From: Brasilonema sp. CT11
GTDB taxonomy: Bacteria; Cyanobacteriota; Cyanobacteriia; Cyanobacteriales; Nostocaceae
Reading direction: 5' to 3'
Assembly: GCF_017982655.1 (NCBI RefSeq)
Contig: NZ_JABXYX010000026.1
Location: 1 to 64,000 of the forward strand
DNA length: 64,000 nucleotides
Part shown: in pieces, positions 45,764-55,100 of the stretch
Position numbering within the stretch: position 1 is the first letter of the stretch
Layout: each line of letters starts with the position of its first letter
Notes under the pieces: generated by a model
What the model was told of the DNA's origin: nothing
Database searches by the model: none
Seen by the model: the letters and a program-made list of their open reading frames with translations, nothing else
Made by a program: the position numbers and the translations under genes

Positions 45764-46432
45764 TTAGCGTACGTTAACATCCATAGTGTAGTTTAAGGCA
45801 CCATTACCACTATTTTGTTGGGCTACGTTAGTACCAGGACCGCTCAGTTCTACACTCACAGAAGATGATGGGGGATTGTATCGTGCTGATACTTCCACCT
45901 TGTGTTCACCAACAGACAAATAAGGTGACAAATTAACCTTAACGTTTTTATCGTTGTTAATTTGCTTGACAACTTTACCATTTACAGTAACTTCGCCTGT
46001 CATTTGAGCATTTGATGTATTGATGCTCAAGATATGCGGTTGACTTAAATTCGCTGCACTTAGCTGAAGTGAACTTTTTTGATATCCAAAGGAATCACCA
46101 AAGCTAGATTGCTGGCTAGTGAATGTTGTGGATCTGTTCATATCTCTACTCCTGTGTGTTGGAACAACAACGGAAAAATCTTCGCTACTTTCCTCGTCGT
46201 CATCGTCATAACTGTCTGTTGGAACAACAACGGAAGAATCGTGAAAATTTTCGTCATCGTTGTCTGTGTGAACAATAACAGAGGAAGTCCTCTGGCTGCT
46301 ATGTCCGCTATTGCTGTCTGTCTGAATAATAACAGAGGAAGTTTTCTGGCTACTACGGACGAAATTTTGTGCAAAAGCTGTACTAACACTTAGAAGCACT
46401 AGACAGCTTGCAAGAATCACTAATTTACTCAT
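45764..46432 (-). CDS. Secreted repeat protein of unknown function
   Basis: A 222-residue exported protein. The signal peptide is MSKLVILASCLVLLSVSTAF ending AQN. Then come four or five degenerate copies of a unit like SSVIVQTDSNS or DSSVVVPTDS (about residues 28-95), visible in DNA as repeats of GTTGGAACAACAACGG on the plus strand. The C-terminal half contains GEVTVNGKVVKQI and SVGEHKVEVSARYNP, a PEGA- or Ig-like beta fold. The longer frame to 46549 was trimmed to the ATG at 46432 because it begins a normal signal peptide. It is the last of five small secreted proteins on this strand. I do not recognise a named family. Confidence 0.65.
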   Translation of the reverse strand: MSKLVILASCLVLLSVSTAFAQNFVRSSQKTSSVIIQTDSNSGHSSQRTSSVIVHTDNDDENFHDSSVVVPTDSYDDDDEESSEDFSVVVPTHRSRDMNRSTTFTSQQSSFGDSFGYQKSSLQLSAANLSQPHILSINTSNAQMTGEVTVNGKVVKQINNDKNVKVNLSPYLSVGEHKVEVSARYNPPSSSVSVELSGPGTNVAQQNSGNGALNYTMDVNVR

Positions 46433-46671
46433 GATGACATAACCAGATTGAAGTAACAGCAGGTACACAATTAGCCAATTCAATTGTTTGAAAAATTGTA
46501 TGACCTGCTGATAGCTGGAGAAGATGTTAGGCGGGAAGAAAAATTTCACTCACTACTGTAAACTCAGCAGAAGTTTCTGCGTTCACAAAAGTGATCCCTA
46601 GCAATGAAACCGAAGTTCCCGCCTGCTAGGGACTTCGGAAAGGTGAGAATTTTGAAATCAGTCGTTTAGGA

Positions 46672-47040
46672 CTATAAAGAAGGTGCTTTTGGTGTTTTTA
46701 CGTGCACAGGAACGTTGACATCTACATTAATGTCTTTTACAGGGTCATAACCCCTGCGGTTACCACCTTCAAACCTTTGATTGACGTTACGACTTTGTTC
46801 GCAACGACCATCACTGATACAAACTTGCTTTCCTGTGCTGACAGCACTGCTACCGCTACAACCTGGAGAACTTTGACGATTGACTCTTGTAGATTGACTT
46901 GCTTGTTTGGAGATCGCTATTTGTGTCCCAGCAGTAACCCCAATACATCCTGCTGATGCAGAAGGGGTTAAGGAAGGAATAAAGAAGGGGGATACAGCTG
47001 TCAGAGAGAACAAGCTGAGAGAAAGTAGTTTGGATTTCAT
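46672..47040 (-). CDS. Small secreted protein of unknown function
   Basis: A 122-residue exported protein with a signal peptide at residues 1-30 (LLSLSLFSLTAVSPFFIPSL, then SASA). The mature part is rich in Ser, Gln and Arg, and has four cysteines, including a pair spanning GKQVCISDGRC. It ends VDVNVPVHVKTPKAPS. The longer frame to 47115 was trimmed to the ATG at 47040. Its start is 16 bases after the stop of the next upstream gene, so the two are probably cotranscribed. Confidence 0.6.
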   Translation of the reverse strand: MKSKLLSLSLFSLTAVSPFFIPSLTPSASAGCIGVTAGTQIAISKQASQSTRVNRQSSPGCSGSSAVSTGKQVCISDGRCEQSRNVNQRFEGGNRRGYDPVKDINVDVNVPVHVKTPKAPSL

Positions 47041-47056
47041 GTATGTACCCTTGGTA

Positions 47057-47431
47057 TTATTGACAAGTTGTTGTGGTTGTTGAACTGTAAGTACTATTTG
47101 CGCTGTTAGAGCCACTGCGTACAGTGTTTGTTCGGACTACTCGTCTGCCGTTACAGTAGCTTTGTGTTGTGCGAGGATATCTCAAACTCCTCAGACGCTG
47201 ATCAAGACTGTATTGTCGAATGTTTCTTCTAGAATTGGGTACCCGACGAGAAGGATAGGTGGTTCTGTAAGTAGGTCTTCTGTCTCTAATTGTGATACCA
47301 CCATCTTCATCGATTGTTACCCTACTAGTACTACCTTCGACATCAATGTCATCTGCGATCGCAATTTTCGCAGGTAGTGCAATCAGCGCGGAGAGTACCA
47401 CTAGTAATGAAATAGTTTGTCTGGCAGGCAT
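47057..47431 (-). CDS. Small secreted arginine-rich protein of unknown function
   Basis: A 124-residue exported protein. The signal peptide is about residues 1-27 (ISLLVVLSALIALPAKIAIA), and the mature part starts DDIDVEGSTSRVTIDEDGG. It is rich in Arg, Ser, Thr and Tyr. Two cysteines, in QSYCNGRRV and at the end in TTTTTCQ, may pair. The gene lies 16 bases upstream of the gene at 46672, suggesting a two-gene operon. No family is recognised. Confidence 0.6.
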   Translation of the reverse strand: MPARQTISLLVVLSALIALPAKIAIADDIDVEGSTSRVTIDEDGGITIRDRRPTYRTTYPSRRVPNSRRNIRQYSLDQRLRSLRYPRTTQSYCNGRRVVRTNTVRSGSNSANSTYSSTTTTTCQ

Positions 47432-47738
47432 GGCTTAATTCCTCTGTTCCTAAAATACAACCGACTTTCATATAGTAAAACTAGGAAATCGGTAACATTT
47501 ATATCAACTCCTCACCAATAACACACCACCGCACTGTTAACAGACACTAGTAATTTTTTGTAAGCTGGTGAGTTATTTGGGGTTGCTTTGTTATATAGAT
47601 CCAGCAACACCCAATGGCTAATTAGCAGGAACTGCTATATATTTCCGGAGTTGAACTCATCAGGAGTTTGGCAGATGCATAACCCAACACCAACAGCAGC
47701 TTGAGACGGCAAACTAAATACAGACTGGTACTTGAGGC

Positions 47739-48074
47739 TTAACGGTGGTAAGGAATATAAGATCCTCTGTTTTGTCTATTTCGTTGCAGTTGCTCGCTTT
47801 TTTGAGAAGCATACTGGTCAACAGTACTGTTATCGATCGCGGCACCATTTTGGTCGATGCGCTGCTTAGCATTTTGTCTTCCAGAACGGGGGTGACCAGT
47901 TTTTTGCTGAATGCTGTATTGGTCAGCTGCCTGATTCACTCGGCTATTTTCACCACCAACTGTAGAGTTTTGATTAATCTCCTGCTTGGTCACGGCTTCG
48001 CCAGCGAAAGCTACAGTTGGTATTACCATCACAGCAGCGACCAAAAGACCCAGGGTCAAGGTTTTTTTCACCAT
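47739..48074 (-). CDS. Small secreted protein with curlin-like QNG repeats, paralogue 1
   Basis: A 111-residue exported protein with a signal peptide ending VAFAG (residues 1-25). Two repeat units follow: QEINQNSTVGGENSRVNQAA and QRIDQNGAAIDNSTVDQYAS. They share the pattern Q-N-x-x-x, N or D, S-x-V-x-Q, which resembles but does not exactly match the curlin repeat of CsgA. It is a paralogue of the next gene upstream (48188), with the same layout. It is possibly a matrix or amyloid-type surface protein; that is inference. No csgG or csgB is visible. Confidence 0.65.
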   Translation of the reverse strand: MVKKTLTLGLLVAAVMVIPTVAFAGEAVTKQEINQNSTVGGENSRVNQAADQYSIQQKTGHPRSGRQNAKQRIDQNGAAIDNSTVDQYASQKSEQLQRNRQNRGSYIPYHR

Positions 48075-48187
48075 TTTTAACTACGTCCTAAATTATGAAT
48101 TGATTGTGAAACAGTGGCGTTGCTTAAGTAGTAAAAGAATTAACTGATACCAAAGACTAGGCAACGCCTTTTGATGTCATCAGTATA

Positions 48188-48574
48188 TTAGTAGCGACGG
48201 TAGACGCCACTGCGATCACGAACATTTTGACGCTGGTTGTTGTTGGTTTCGCTGTATTGGTCAGTGCTAGAACCATCGACAGCCGAACCATTTTGAATGG
48301 TGGTTTGACGAGCACCTTGGTCTTGAGGAGTTCTGCGGGAATTACCGTAGTTGCCATAGCCATAGCCATAGCCATAGCCAGTGCGAGGGCTTCTTGCACT
48401 TTGCCCTTGATGACTGTTGGTGATGGAAGTTTGGGTTACGCTACTACCGTTAACAGCAGCACCGTTTTGCTCAGTATACTGGTCAGAATTCTGTGATTGA
48501 CCTGCAAATGCGGCGGTTGGAGCAATCATCAAACCTGCAGCGAGTAAACCGAAAGCAATAGATTTGTTCAACAT
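48188..48574 (-). CDS. Small secreted protein with curlin-like QNG repeats, paralogue 2
   Basis: A 128-residue exported protein with a signal peptide ending AAFAG. The repeat units are QYTEQNGAAVNGSSVTQTSI and QTTIQNGSAVDGSSTDQYSE. Between them is an aromatic stretch with GYGYGYGYGNYGN, encoded by a six-base tandem repeat at about 48352-48385. It is a paralogue of the gene at 47739, separated by 113 bases on the same strand. Gly-Tyr and Gln-Asn repeats fit an aggregating extracellular protein, but the function is not known. Confidence 0.65.
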   Translation of the reverse strand: MLNKSIAFGLLAAGLMIAPTAAFAGQSQNSDQYTEQNGAAVNGSSVTQTSITNSHQGQSARSPRTGYGYGYGYGNYGNSRRTPQDQGARQTTIQNGSAVDGSSTDQYSETNNNQRQNVRDRSGVYRRY

Positions 48575-48885
48575 AATTTTTTAACCTTGTCAGTTGTGTG
48601 TGTTGTTTTTGTATTTGTTGTTTTTTGTGAGAGTGAACACCGTTGTCACTGTACCTAGGTATTTAGATGTATTTCTACCTTAAGGAGTTCCTTGTGGTGT
48701 TTGTTTCTCTGTTTGTTTTGCTATTGAGAGCTACATTGTCGAGTTACATCATTCCGCAATTATCCAAAAGATTTTTGAAAAATATTTGAAGCCGTTTATT
48801 TGCCCTCTGGTTCACCCTTGCCCCCTACAGATCACTATAGATAGAAGTGAATTCTATACCTTAATGTTTTAACCAAAGATATTGA

Positions 48886-49317
48886 GTGCGTCAAGAGCTG
48901 GACAAAAGTTTTTGGACAAAATTTTTTGGGCACAAGTTTTTTTTGGTGCTAGGATCTACGGCTAAAGGTTATATACATACGCGCTTAGCTGTGAAACAAA
49001 AGGCAAAACCACGGATAGCTTTTCTACGTGAAAAGGCAGGACTGACCCAACTTGAGCTTTCACGCCTCGTGGGCGTGACTGAAAGTACTATTCAGAACTG
49101 GGAAAGCGGAAGGACGGGGACAGAACATATTGAGAGAATTATTAGATTTTGCAAAGCTCTGAATTGCCAAGTGGAAGATTTAGTTCAATACATAAGCGAT
49201 TCACCAGAGGAGCCTGCTGCAAAACCTAGTTCATTAAGCGAGATACATCATTTATTAGGGACTGAGGAGGTTTCCCTCACTCCCAGCTTTGAATCTGAAG
49301 CTGTTCCAAAACGGTAA
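48886..49317 (+). CDS. XRE-family helix-turn-helix regulator
   Basis: A DNA-binding protein with one HTH_3 domain: LREKAGLTQLELSRLVGVTE and STIQNWESGRTG, then IERIIRFCKALNCQVEDLVQ. The C-terminal 40 residues are acidic and probably disordered. The start is uncertain. The GTG at 48886 gives 143 residues but an unusual N-terminus (FWTKFFGHKFFLVLG); the GTG at 48991 just before KQKAKPRIAF gives a compact 108-residue protein more like the family, though it lacks a Shine-Dalgarno. It is divergent from the curlin-like genes, which it might regulate; that is unproven. Confidence 0.75.
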   Translation: MRQELDKSFWTKFFGHKFFLVLGSTAKGYIHTRLAVKQKAKPRIAFLREKAGLTQLELSRLVGVTESTIQNWESGRTGTEHIERIIRFCKALNCQVEDLVQYISDSPEEPAAKPSSLSEIHHLLGTEEVSLTPSFESEAVPKR

Positions 49318-49359
49318 GTTAGTCATTACTCAAAAATCAAGCTCAAGGGTCATCAGTTA

Positions 49360-50076
49360 TTATTTCTGTAACCCATCCCCAAAGAAGACGTCCATTGCCC
49401 CCACCCCCCTCAGTTCCTGCCAGAGAGTGTCTACCGTTACAAATTGATACCCTTGTTCCATAAGTTGAGGAATGAGGATTTCTGTCGTTGCGGTGACATC
49501 TTGTCCGCCGCACATACCGTCATGCAAAACAATTAGTGAACCATTACAGACCTGCTGGAGAATTCGCTGCACCACTGTGGCGATTCCTGGTCTTACCCAG
49601 TCCTCCGGTACAACGCTCCACATAACAGGTCGATAGTTCCATTGATTTAGTAATTTTAATGTTGTAGGTGTAAACAAACCATTGGGTGGACGGACATCGC
49701 GCACTTTATCGGGTGTCAGATCACAAGCATTGTAAATAGCAGCTTGGGTTTTTTCTAAGCTCTGTTGAAGTTCTGTTGGGGACAGCATGGGAAAATTTTG
49801 ATGATCATAGCCATGCAATCCGATCCAATGTCCGCGATCGCACACCTGTTTGGCTATACCTGGCGATCGGTTAACGCAAGCACCTAGCCAGAAGAAACTT
49901 GCCCTAACATTGTAACGCTCTAAAACTTTCAGCAGTTGTGGCGTGTATTGAGGATGTGGGCCATCATCAAATGTCAGTGCGATCATTTTGGAATTTGCAT
50001 CACCACACCAAAGACAGTTAGGAAACGTTGGTTTGAGGATGCGATAGAAAATCGGAAATAATGGAGCCAGTTGCAT
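49360..50076 (-). CDS. Polysaccharide deacetylase (NodB-homology, CE4)
   Basis: A 238-residue metal-dependent deacetylase acting on N-acetylated sugars such as chitin or peptidoglycan. NodB motif 1 is IALTFDDGPHPQYTP, motif 2 is GLHGYDHQNFP (H-x3-H type), and motif 3 includes VRDVRPPNGLFTP. Later come VMWSVVPEDWVRPG and SLIVLHDGMCGG with the C-terminal histidine. No clear signal peptide is seen, but the N-terminal 15 residues are hydrophobic. The family length is normal. It is a single gene. Confidence 0.9.
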   Translation of the reverse strand: MQLAPLFPIFYRILKPTFPNCLWCGDANSKMIALTFDDGPHPQYTPQLLKVLERYNVRASFFWLGACVNRSPGIAKQVCDRGHWIGLHGYDHQNFPMLSPTELQQSLEKTQAAIYNACDLTPDKVRDVRPPNGLFTPTTLKLLNQWNYRPVMWSVVPEDWVRPGIATVVQRILQQVCNGSLIVLHDGMCGGQDVTATTEILIPQLMEQGYQFVTVDTLWQELRGVGAMDVFFGDGLQK

Positions 50077-50130
50077 CTCGGCTTACTTGCTGCTTTTGGT
50101 TTTATGTACTGTAATATAACGAAAGCTTAG

Positions 50131-50394
50131 TCATCTGTTCCGGACTTTTCCAACTTTTTTATCAGATCTTCTTTTGCTGTATGTCCAGAAGAGCACGCTG
50201 GTTGTAGCAAGAGTGGATCGTCGATTGATTTGTGCCGCTACCGCCATTCCCGCTACACCCTGTAGCTGCGCATCCCAGATTGGCGCACCACTAAAACCAG
50301 GCTCTAATGCATAGCCCTGTTGTTGCACGTCCTCAAGCTGTACCCAACCGTTACCTATGCCCGCCCGTAACTCTCCACCAAGCCCAAGCCCCAT
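50131..50394 (-). pseudogene. Fragment of a trypsin-like serine protease domain
   Basis: The 87-codon frame contains LEPGFSGAPIWDAQLQGVAG, the active-site serine region (GFSGAP) of the trypsin-like domain that cyanobacteria often fuse to STAND or TPR proteins. The histidine and aspartate parts are missing, and the upstream DNA does not continue the fold. The C-terminal residues (YSKRRSDKKVGK) look unrelated. It is best read as a relic. Confidence 0.6.
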
Positions 50395-50723
50395 TAGGTT
50401 GCTTTAGCGGAAAGCCTATATGCGCTTCACATGCTCACCTGTATGAATCTTTGTGAGAATATCTATTAGTTCTAGCTGAAAGTTCCTAGTTTACTGTCCA
50501 TCAACTACTCATACCTAAGACGGTTCTGAATCTATCAATAACCATTGCTAATATTTATGGGGATACCCAACTGCGTTAGTGCGTTGGTGCCTTCTTCTTA
50601 AGCTTTATGTATCTTGATTTAAAGTCTATTGATTTTAATATTTGTGAGAAATTAGATCCTTCTGCTAAAATTTAGCAGATTAACGATTTTTTCCTTCTAA
50701 AAACAAAATATAACTCAGACATA

Positions 50724-52019
50724 ATGCCGAAAAGGCGTCAATCTCAAAAATTCCGGAATAGATCTCCCAAGCGAAACTTTGCTGTCAAAGTAAACCATGT
50801 GACAGTAAGAGTGGTAACTTTAGGTGTATTACTAGCTGTTTTGATAACTAAATATCCATCAAAACAATTTATCAAACCATCTACCCAACAATCGTTACAT
50901 GCACCAACAGTCACTTCGCCAATTCCTGTTATCCAAGTTGCTGTCAAATCATCCAGCAAACAAAATTCTAAATCAGTAACTCCAGCTGTGCCAGTTCCTG
51001 ATTGGGCGATAAGCCGCAGGCTTGACGCTACGCCTATCGCCAAATCACTGTCTATTCCCTCTCGTCAAGCTGGGAAACAAAATTCAGAAGTCGTCTACAA
51101 TCTCAAAAAATCTCCAAAATTTAAAGAATCTCAACAGTTGCAAGCAATTGTTAACAATCTTGTGGAGCTTGCTGCTGACGAAAATCTGCCTAAAGAGGCT
51201 TTATCTGTTACCTTAATAAATGCAAAAACTGGTGAAACAGCCGGATATCAACAAGATATACCAAGATATCCAGCTAGCGTAGTTAAGATGTTTTGGATGG
51301 TGGTTTTATATGCCCAAATAGAGAGCGGTATTTGGCAAAATGAAAGAGATTTTGCTCCTTATTTGGCAAAAATGATTCAGGAGTCTGATAATGAGGCTGC
51401 TAGCTTTATTATTGATCAAGTCACAGGAACACGTTCGGAATCAGAACTAAAGAGCGAAAAATTTCAGTTGTGGAAAAACAAACGCCAACAACTTAATCGA
51501 TTTTTTCAAGAAGCAGGTTACAAAAATCTCAATATTATTCAAAAAACATTTCCCATTGACTATCTTAATCTTCAAGAGCCTGAGGGAAGTGAATCGCAGC
51601 TACTTAATAACCCAGTTGGAAATTGGAATAAGATAACGACAAAACACGCAGCCAGACTATTGTATGAAATGTGTTACGCTGAACAAGCTGTCTCTTTGCA
51701 AGCCAGCAGAAAAATGTGTGGATGGCTCAAAAGAGATTTAAATCCTAAAATTTGGCAACCACCAGATTCTTATGATTTCAACCCGGTACGCACTTTTTTT
51801 GGTGAATCTTTACCCGACACTCGTGTTCGATTCTATTCTAAAGCAGGGGCGACTTCTGCTTCTCGGTCAGAAGCAGCAATGGTTGTTACAGAAGATAACA
51901 AAGCTGCTTATATTTTGGCAGTTTTTGCTCCAGATTCGGCATACGCTGATGATGGACAGATTTTCCCCAAGATGTCTGCTCTTGTCTATAAACGTATGAC
52001 TTCTCGCAGTTCAAGATAG
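50724..52019 (+). CDS. Class A beta-lactamase-like serine hydrolase
   Basis: A 431-residue protein with an N-terminal basic and hydrophobic segment (about residues 20-42, a likely membrane anchor). A linker follows, then a penicillin-binding/class A beta-lactamase-type domain (about 145-425). The nucleophile motif SxxK is SVVK (Ser185, Lys188), in a block YPASVVKMFWMVVLY. The SDN-type motif is Ser221-Asp222-Asn223 in QESDNEAASFI. The third motif is degenerate: SKAGATSAS instead of KTG. It is therefore probably not an antibiotic-resistance enzyme but a cell-wall or regulatory hydrolase. Residues 95-106 (ISRRLDATPIAK) come from an interspersed repeat inserted in the linker. Confidence 0.82.
   Translation: MPKRRQSQKFRNRSPKRNFAVKVNHVTVRVVTLGVLLAVLITKYPSKQFIKPSTQQSLHAPTVTSPIPVIQVAVKSSSKQNSKSVTPAVPVPDWAISRRLDATPIAKSLSIPSRQAGKQNSEVVYNLKKSPKFKESQQLQAIVNNLVELAADENLPKEALSVTLINAKTGETAGYQQDIPRYPASVVKMFWMVVLYAQIESGIWQNERDFAPYLAKMIQESDNEAASFIIDQVTGTRSESELKSEKFQLWKNKRQQLNRFFQEAGYKNLNIIQKTFPIDYLNLQEPEGSESQLLNNPVGNWNKITTKHAARLLYEMCYAEQAVSLQASRKMCGWLKRDLNPKIWQPPDSYDFNPVRTFFGESLPDTRVRFYSKAGATSASRSEAAMVVTEDNKAAYILAVFAPDSAYADDGQIFPKMSALVYKRMTSRSSR
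51006..51041. repeat. GCGATA-type interspersed repeat inside the beta-lactamase-like gene
   Basis: A 36-base copy beginning GCGATAAGCC, containing GGCTTGACGCT and ending TATCGCC, in frame and encoding ISRRLDA. Compare 42484-42519, which has the same reading frame and peptide. Confidence 0.8.
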
Positions 52020-52166
52020 TAGTTATCAATTTACATGAAACCATCATTTTCAGTGTATTATTTTAAATGGTGTAATAAGCCTCACAGTACTTTCATACTC
52101 CCTCATCTCAAAATTGCATATGCATGATAAGGTGTTATGCACTGTTTTTTCCTAGCGCCGTAACTA

Positions 52167-55100
52167 ATGCATTTGTACTATCTAGAGTCCCAACACCTTG
52201 AGGAATTAGTTCAAGGTAGCGGTATAGATTTAAACCTTGCAAAACTCAATTTTCTGTCTTTAAAAGGCAGAACCACTTATGATTACCTGCTAATTTCTGA
52301 ACATATTCCCCGCACAAATACTGGGATGGTCAAAAGTGGGTGGTTACAGCGTTATGCCCACATCACTGAAGGTGGTTGGTGGTGTTCTGGACTTGACTCC
52401 CTAAATCATTGGCAAGCGATGGAGTGGGGGTGTTTTAAACCCAACCAACCTCGATTAAATGAAAATGGCAAGTTGATAAAGTACGAACATCCCCCTACTA
52501 CACCAACGCGAGTATTTTGTCTGCGAGTATCACTGGATATCTGGCAGCAAGTGGCTCAACGTTACAATGTACCCATGCCCAACAGTATCAACATTGCTGG
52601 CAATGGTGAAGCTGAAAGCTTTTGGCAATGGGTGATGGAACGGAACATCCCCATCATTATTTGCGAGGGTGTTAAGAAAGCTGCAGCACTGTTGACACAA
52701 GGATATGCAGCTGTTGCTATCCCTGGAATTACCAGTGGTTACCGCGTCATCAAGGATGGTTTTGGCAAAATTATCAGTCGCCAGCTTATCCCAGATTTAG
52801 CAGCGTTTGCGAAGACTGGGCGTATCTTTTACATTTGCTTTGATTTTGAAACTGAACCTAAGAAAATTGCAACAGTCACTAATGCTATCTCCCAGCTAGG
52901 GTTTCTATTCCAAGAAAAAAATTGTTCCGTCCGAGTCATCAAACTTCCAGGAATAGAGAAAGGGATTGATGACTTTCTCGTCGCCAAAGGTGCAAGTGCT
53001 TTTGAGACAGTCTACCGCCAAAGTGTTGATTTAGAAGTTTACCTTGCTCAAACCAAGCCTCATACCGAGTTAACCATTCCAGCTGCACTCACCGTCAACC
53101 GCCAGTATTTAGGAGAAATACCGTTCCCCTCCTCTGGATTAGTTGGAGTGAACTCTGCAAAAGGAACTGGGAAAACCACAACACTGCAAACTGTTGTCAA
53201 CCAAGCTAAAAGCACAAATAAACCCGTATTACTCATTACTCACAGAATCCAACTGGGACGTTTTTTGTGCGAAAAAATTGGCATTCAGTGGGGAATGGGA
53301 AGGAGAGAGAGAGGGAAAGAGGGAAGGAGGGAAGGAGGGAAGGAAAGATATTTTCCCACACTCCCTCACTCCCACACTCCCTTATCTCCTGATTCTCTTG
53401 GATTATGTATTGATTCTATTTGGAAGCTAAATCCAGAGGATTGGCGAGGGGCAATCATAATTTTGGACGAAGTCGAACAGTCTTTATGGCATTTACTTAA
53501 CAGCAACACTTGTAAAGATAAACGCGTCAAAATTTTAAAAGTCTTCCAGCAGCTTATTTCTACCGTGTTGATAAGTGGAGGATTAGTGATTGCCCAAGAT
53601 GCAGATTTATCAGATGTTTCCTTAGAATATTTACAAGGATTGGCAGGAATGAAAATCATTCCTTGGGTTGTTGTAAATCAGTGGAAACCCCAGCAAGGTT
53701 GGGATGTGACTTTTTATGATTCTCCTAACCCAACTCCCTTAATTCATCAGTTGGAATTGGATTTAATCACAGGACAGAAATGTTATGTGACGACGGATAG
53801 TCGATCTGGACGTTACAGTTGTGAAACGATTGAACGTTATCTTCAAGAGCGTTTAGAAAGATTGCAAAAGCAATTTCCTAAAACTTTGGTTGTTAGTAGT
53901 CACACAACAAATACAAGAGGTCATGAAGCGGTAGATTTTGTTGCAGCTATAAATCAAAAAGTAACTGAATACAACGCTGTTTTTGTGACTCCTAGCCTTG
54001 GTACAGGAATTAGTATTGATGTTAAACATTTTGACCGGGTTTATGGTATTTTTCAAGGGGTTATTCCTGACTCGGAAGCACGACAAGCTTTAGCAAGAGT
54101 ACGCGACGATGTGCCGCGTATTGTCTGGTGTGCGAAGCGAGGAATTGGCTTAATTGGTAGTGGTAGTACAAATTATCGTTCATTATCTTATTGGTATCAA
54201 GAAAATCAAAAAGAAAACATAGCTTTGCTCAGTCCACTACATAAAGTTGATGTCGATTTACCATTGGTGTATGATCCTATTCATCTACGAACTTGGGCAA
54301 AATTGTCTGCTAGAGTCAATGCTTCTATTACGCTTTACCGTAAATCTCTGAAAGACGGTTTGATAGCTGATGGACATCAAATTCATGTACGAGGTAATGA
54401 TGTTCAAAAGAATATTATCCGAGATTTACGCCTTGCCTTTTTAGCAACTGAACCTAGCGACATAATAACCCGTAAAAGATTAATCCTAGAAATCTTCAAA
54501 GTTCAAAAAGATTGGTTTAAAAGCCGTAGAAAATCAAAAGATATTGATGAGAAAATAAAAGAAATTAAGCAACGCAATCAATTAGTATCTGCAACTACTG
54601 TAGCTGATGCTAAAGATATTGATTATGTAGAATATGACCAGCTATTGCTTAAACACTCGTTGACTGAAGAGGAACGTAATCAAATTCATAAATATATTCT
54701 GAGACAAAAGTATGGTGTCGAAGTCACTCCCTTACTGAAATTACGTGACGACAAAGGATATTATTACCAACTATTAATACATTATTATCTAACTCATGAA
54801 AGCGAGTATCTCTGCCTGAGAGACAAGCAAGAATGGTATCAGCAATTAACTTGGGGTGAAGGTAAAGTTTTTCTGCCAGATTTGAAGACTTATAAACTTA
54901 AAGTTGAAGCTTTGAGAGCATTAGGAGTGCTACAGTATCTCGAACCAAAACGAGTTTTTAGTGAAAATGATGCAGATTTATTATTGTTGAGAAATGTTAC
55001 TTTTCAATGTAGTCAACATATCAAAAGATCCATTGGTATTAATCTATTGCACCAAAAAGAGTATATTTCACCTATAAAAATACTTAAGCAACTGTTGAGT

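Noticed and set aside
46079-46393. Plus-strand frame with VCWNNNG-type repeats
   Set aside because: It is the antisense shadow of the repeats in the secreted protein at 45764-46432, which has a clear signal peptide.
48157-48399. Minus-strand frame beginning with an ALAMAMAMAM run
   Set aside because: Out-of-frame shadow of the GYGYGYG tract gene at 48188-48574.
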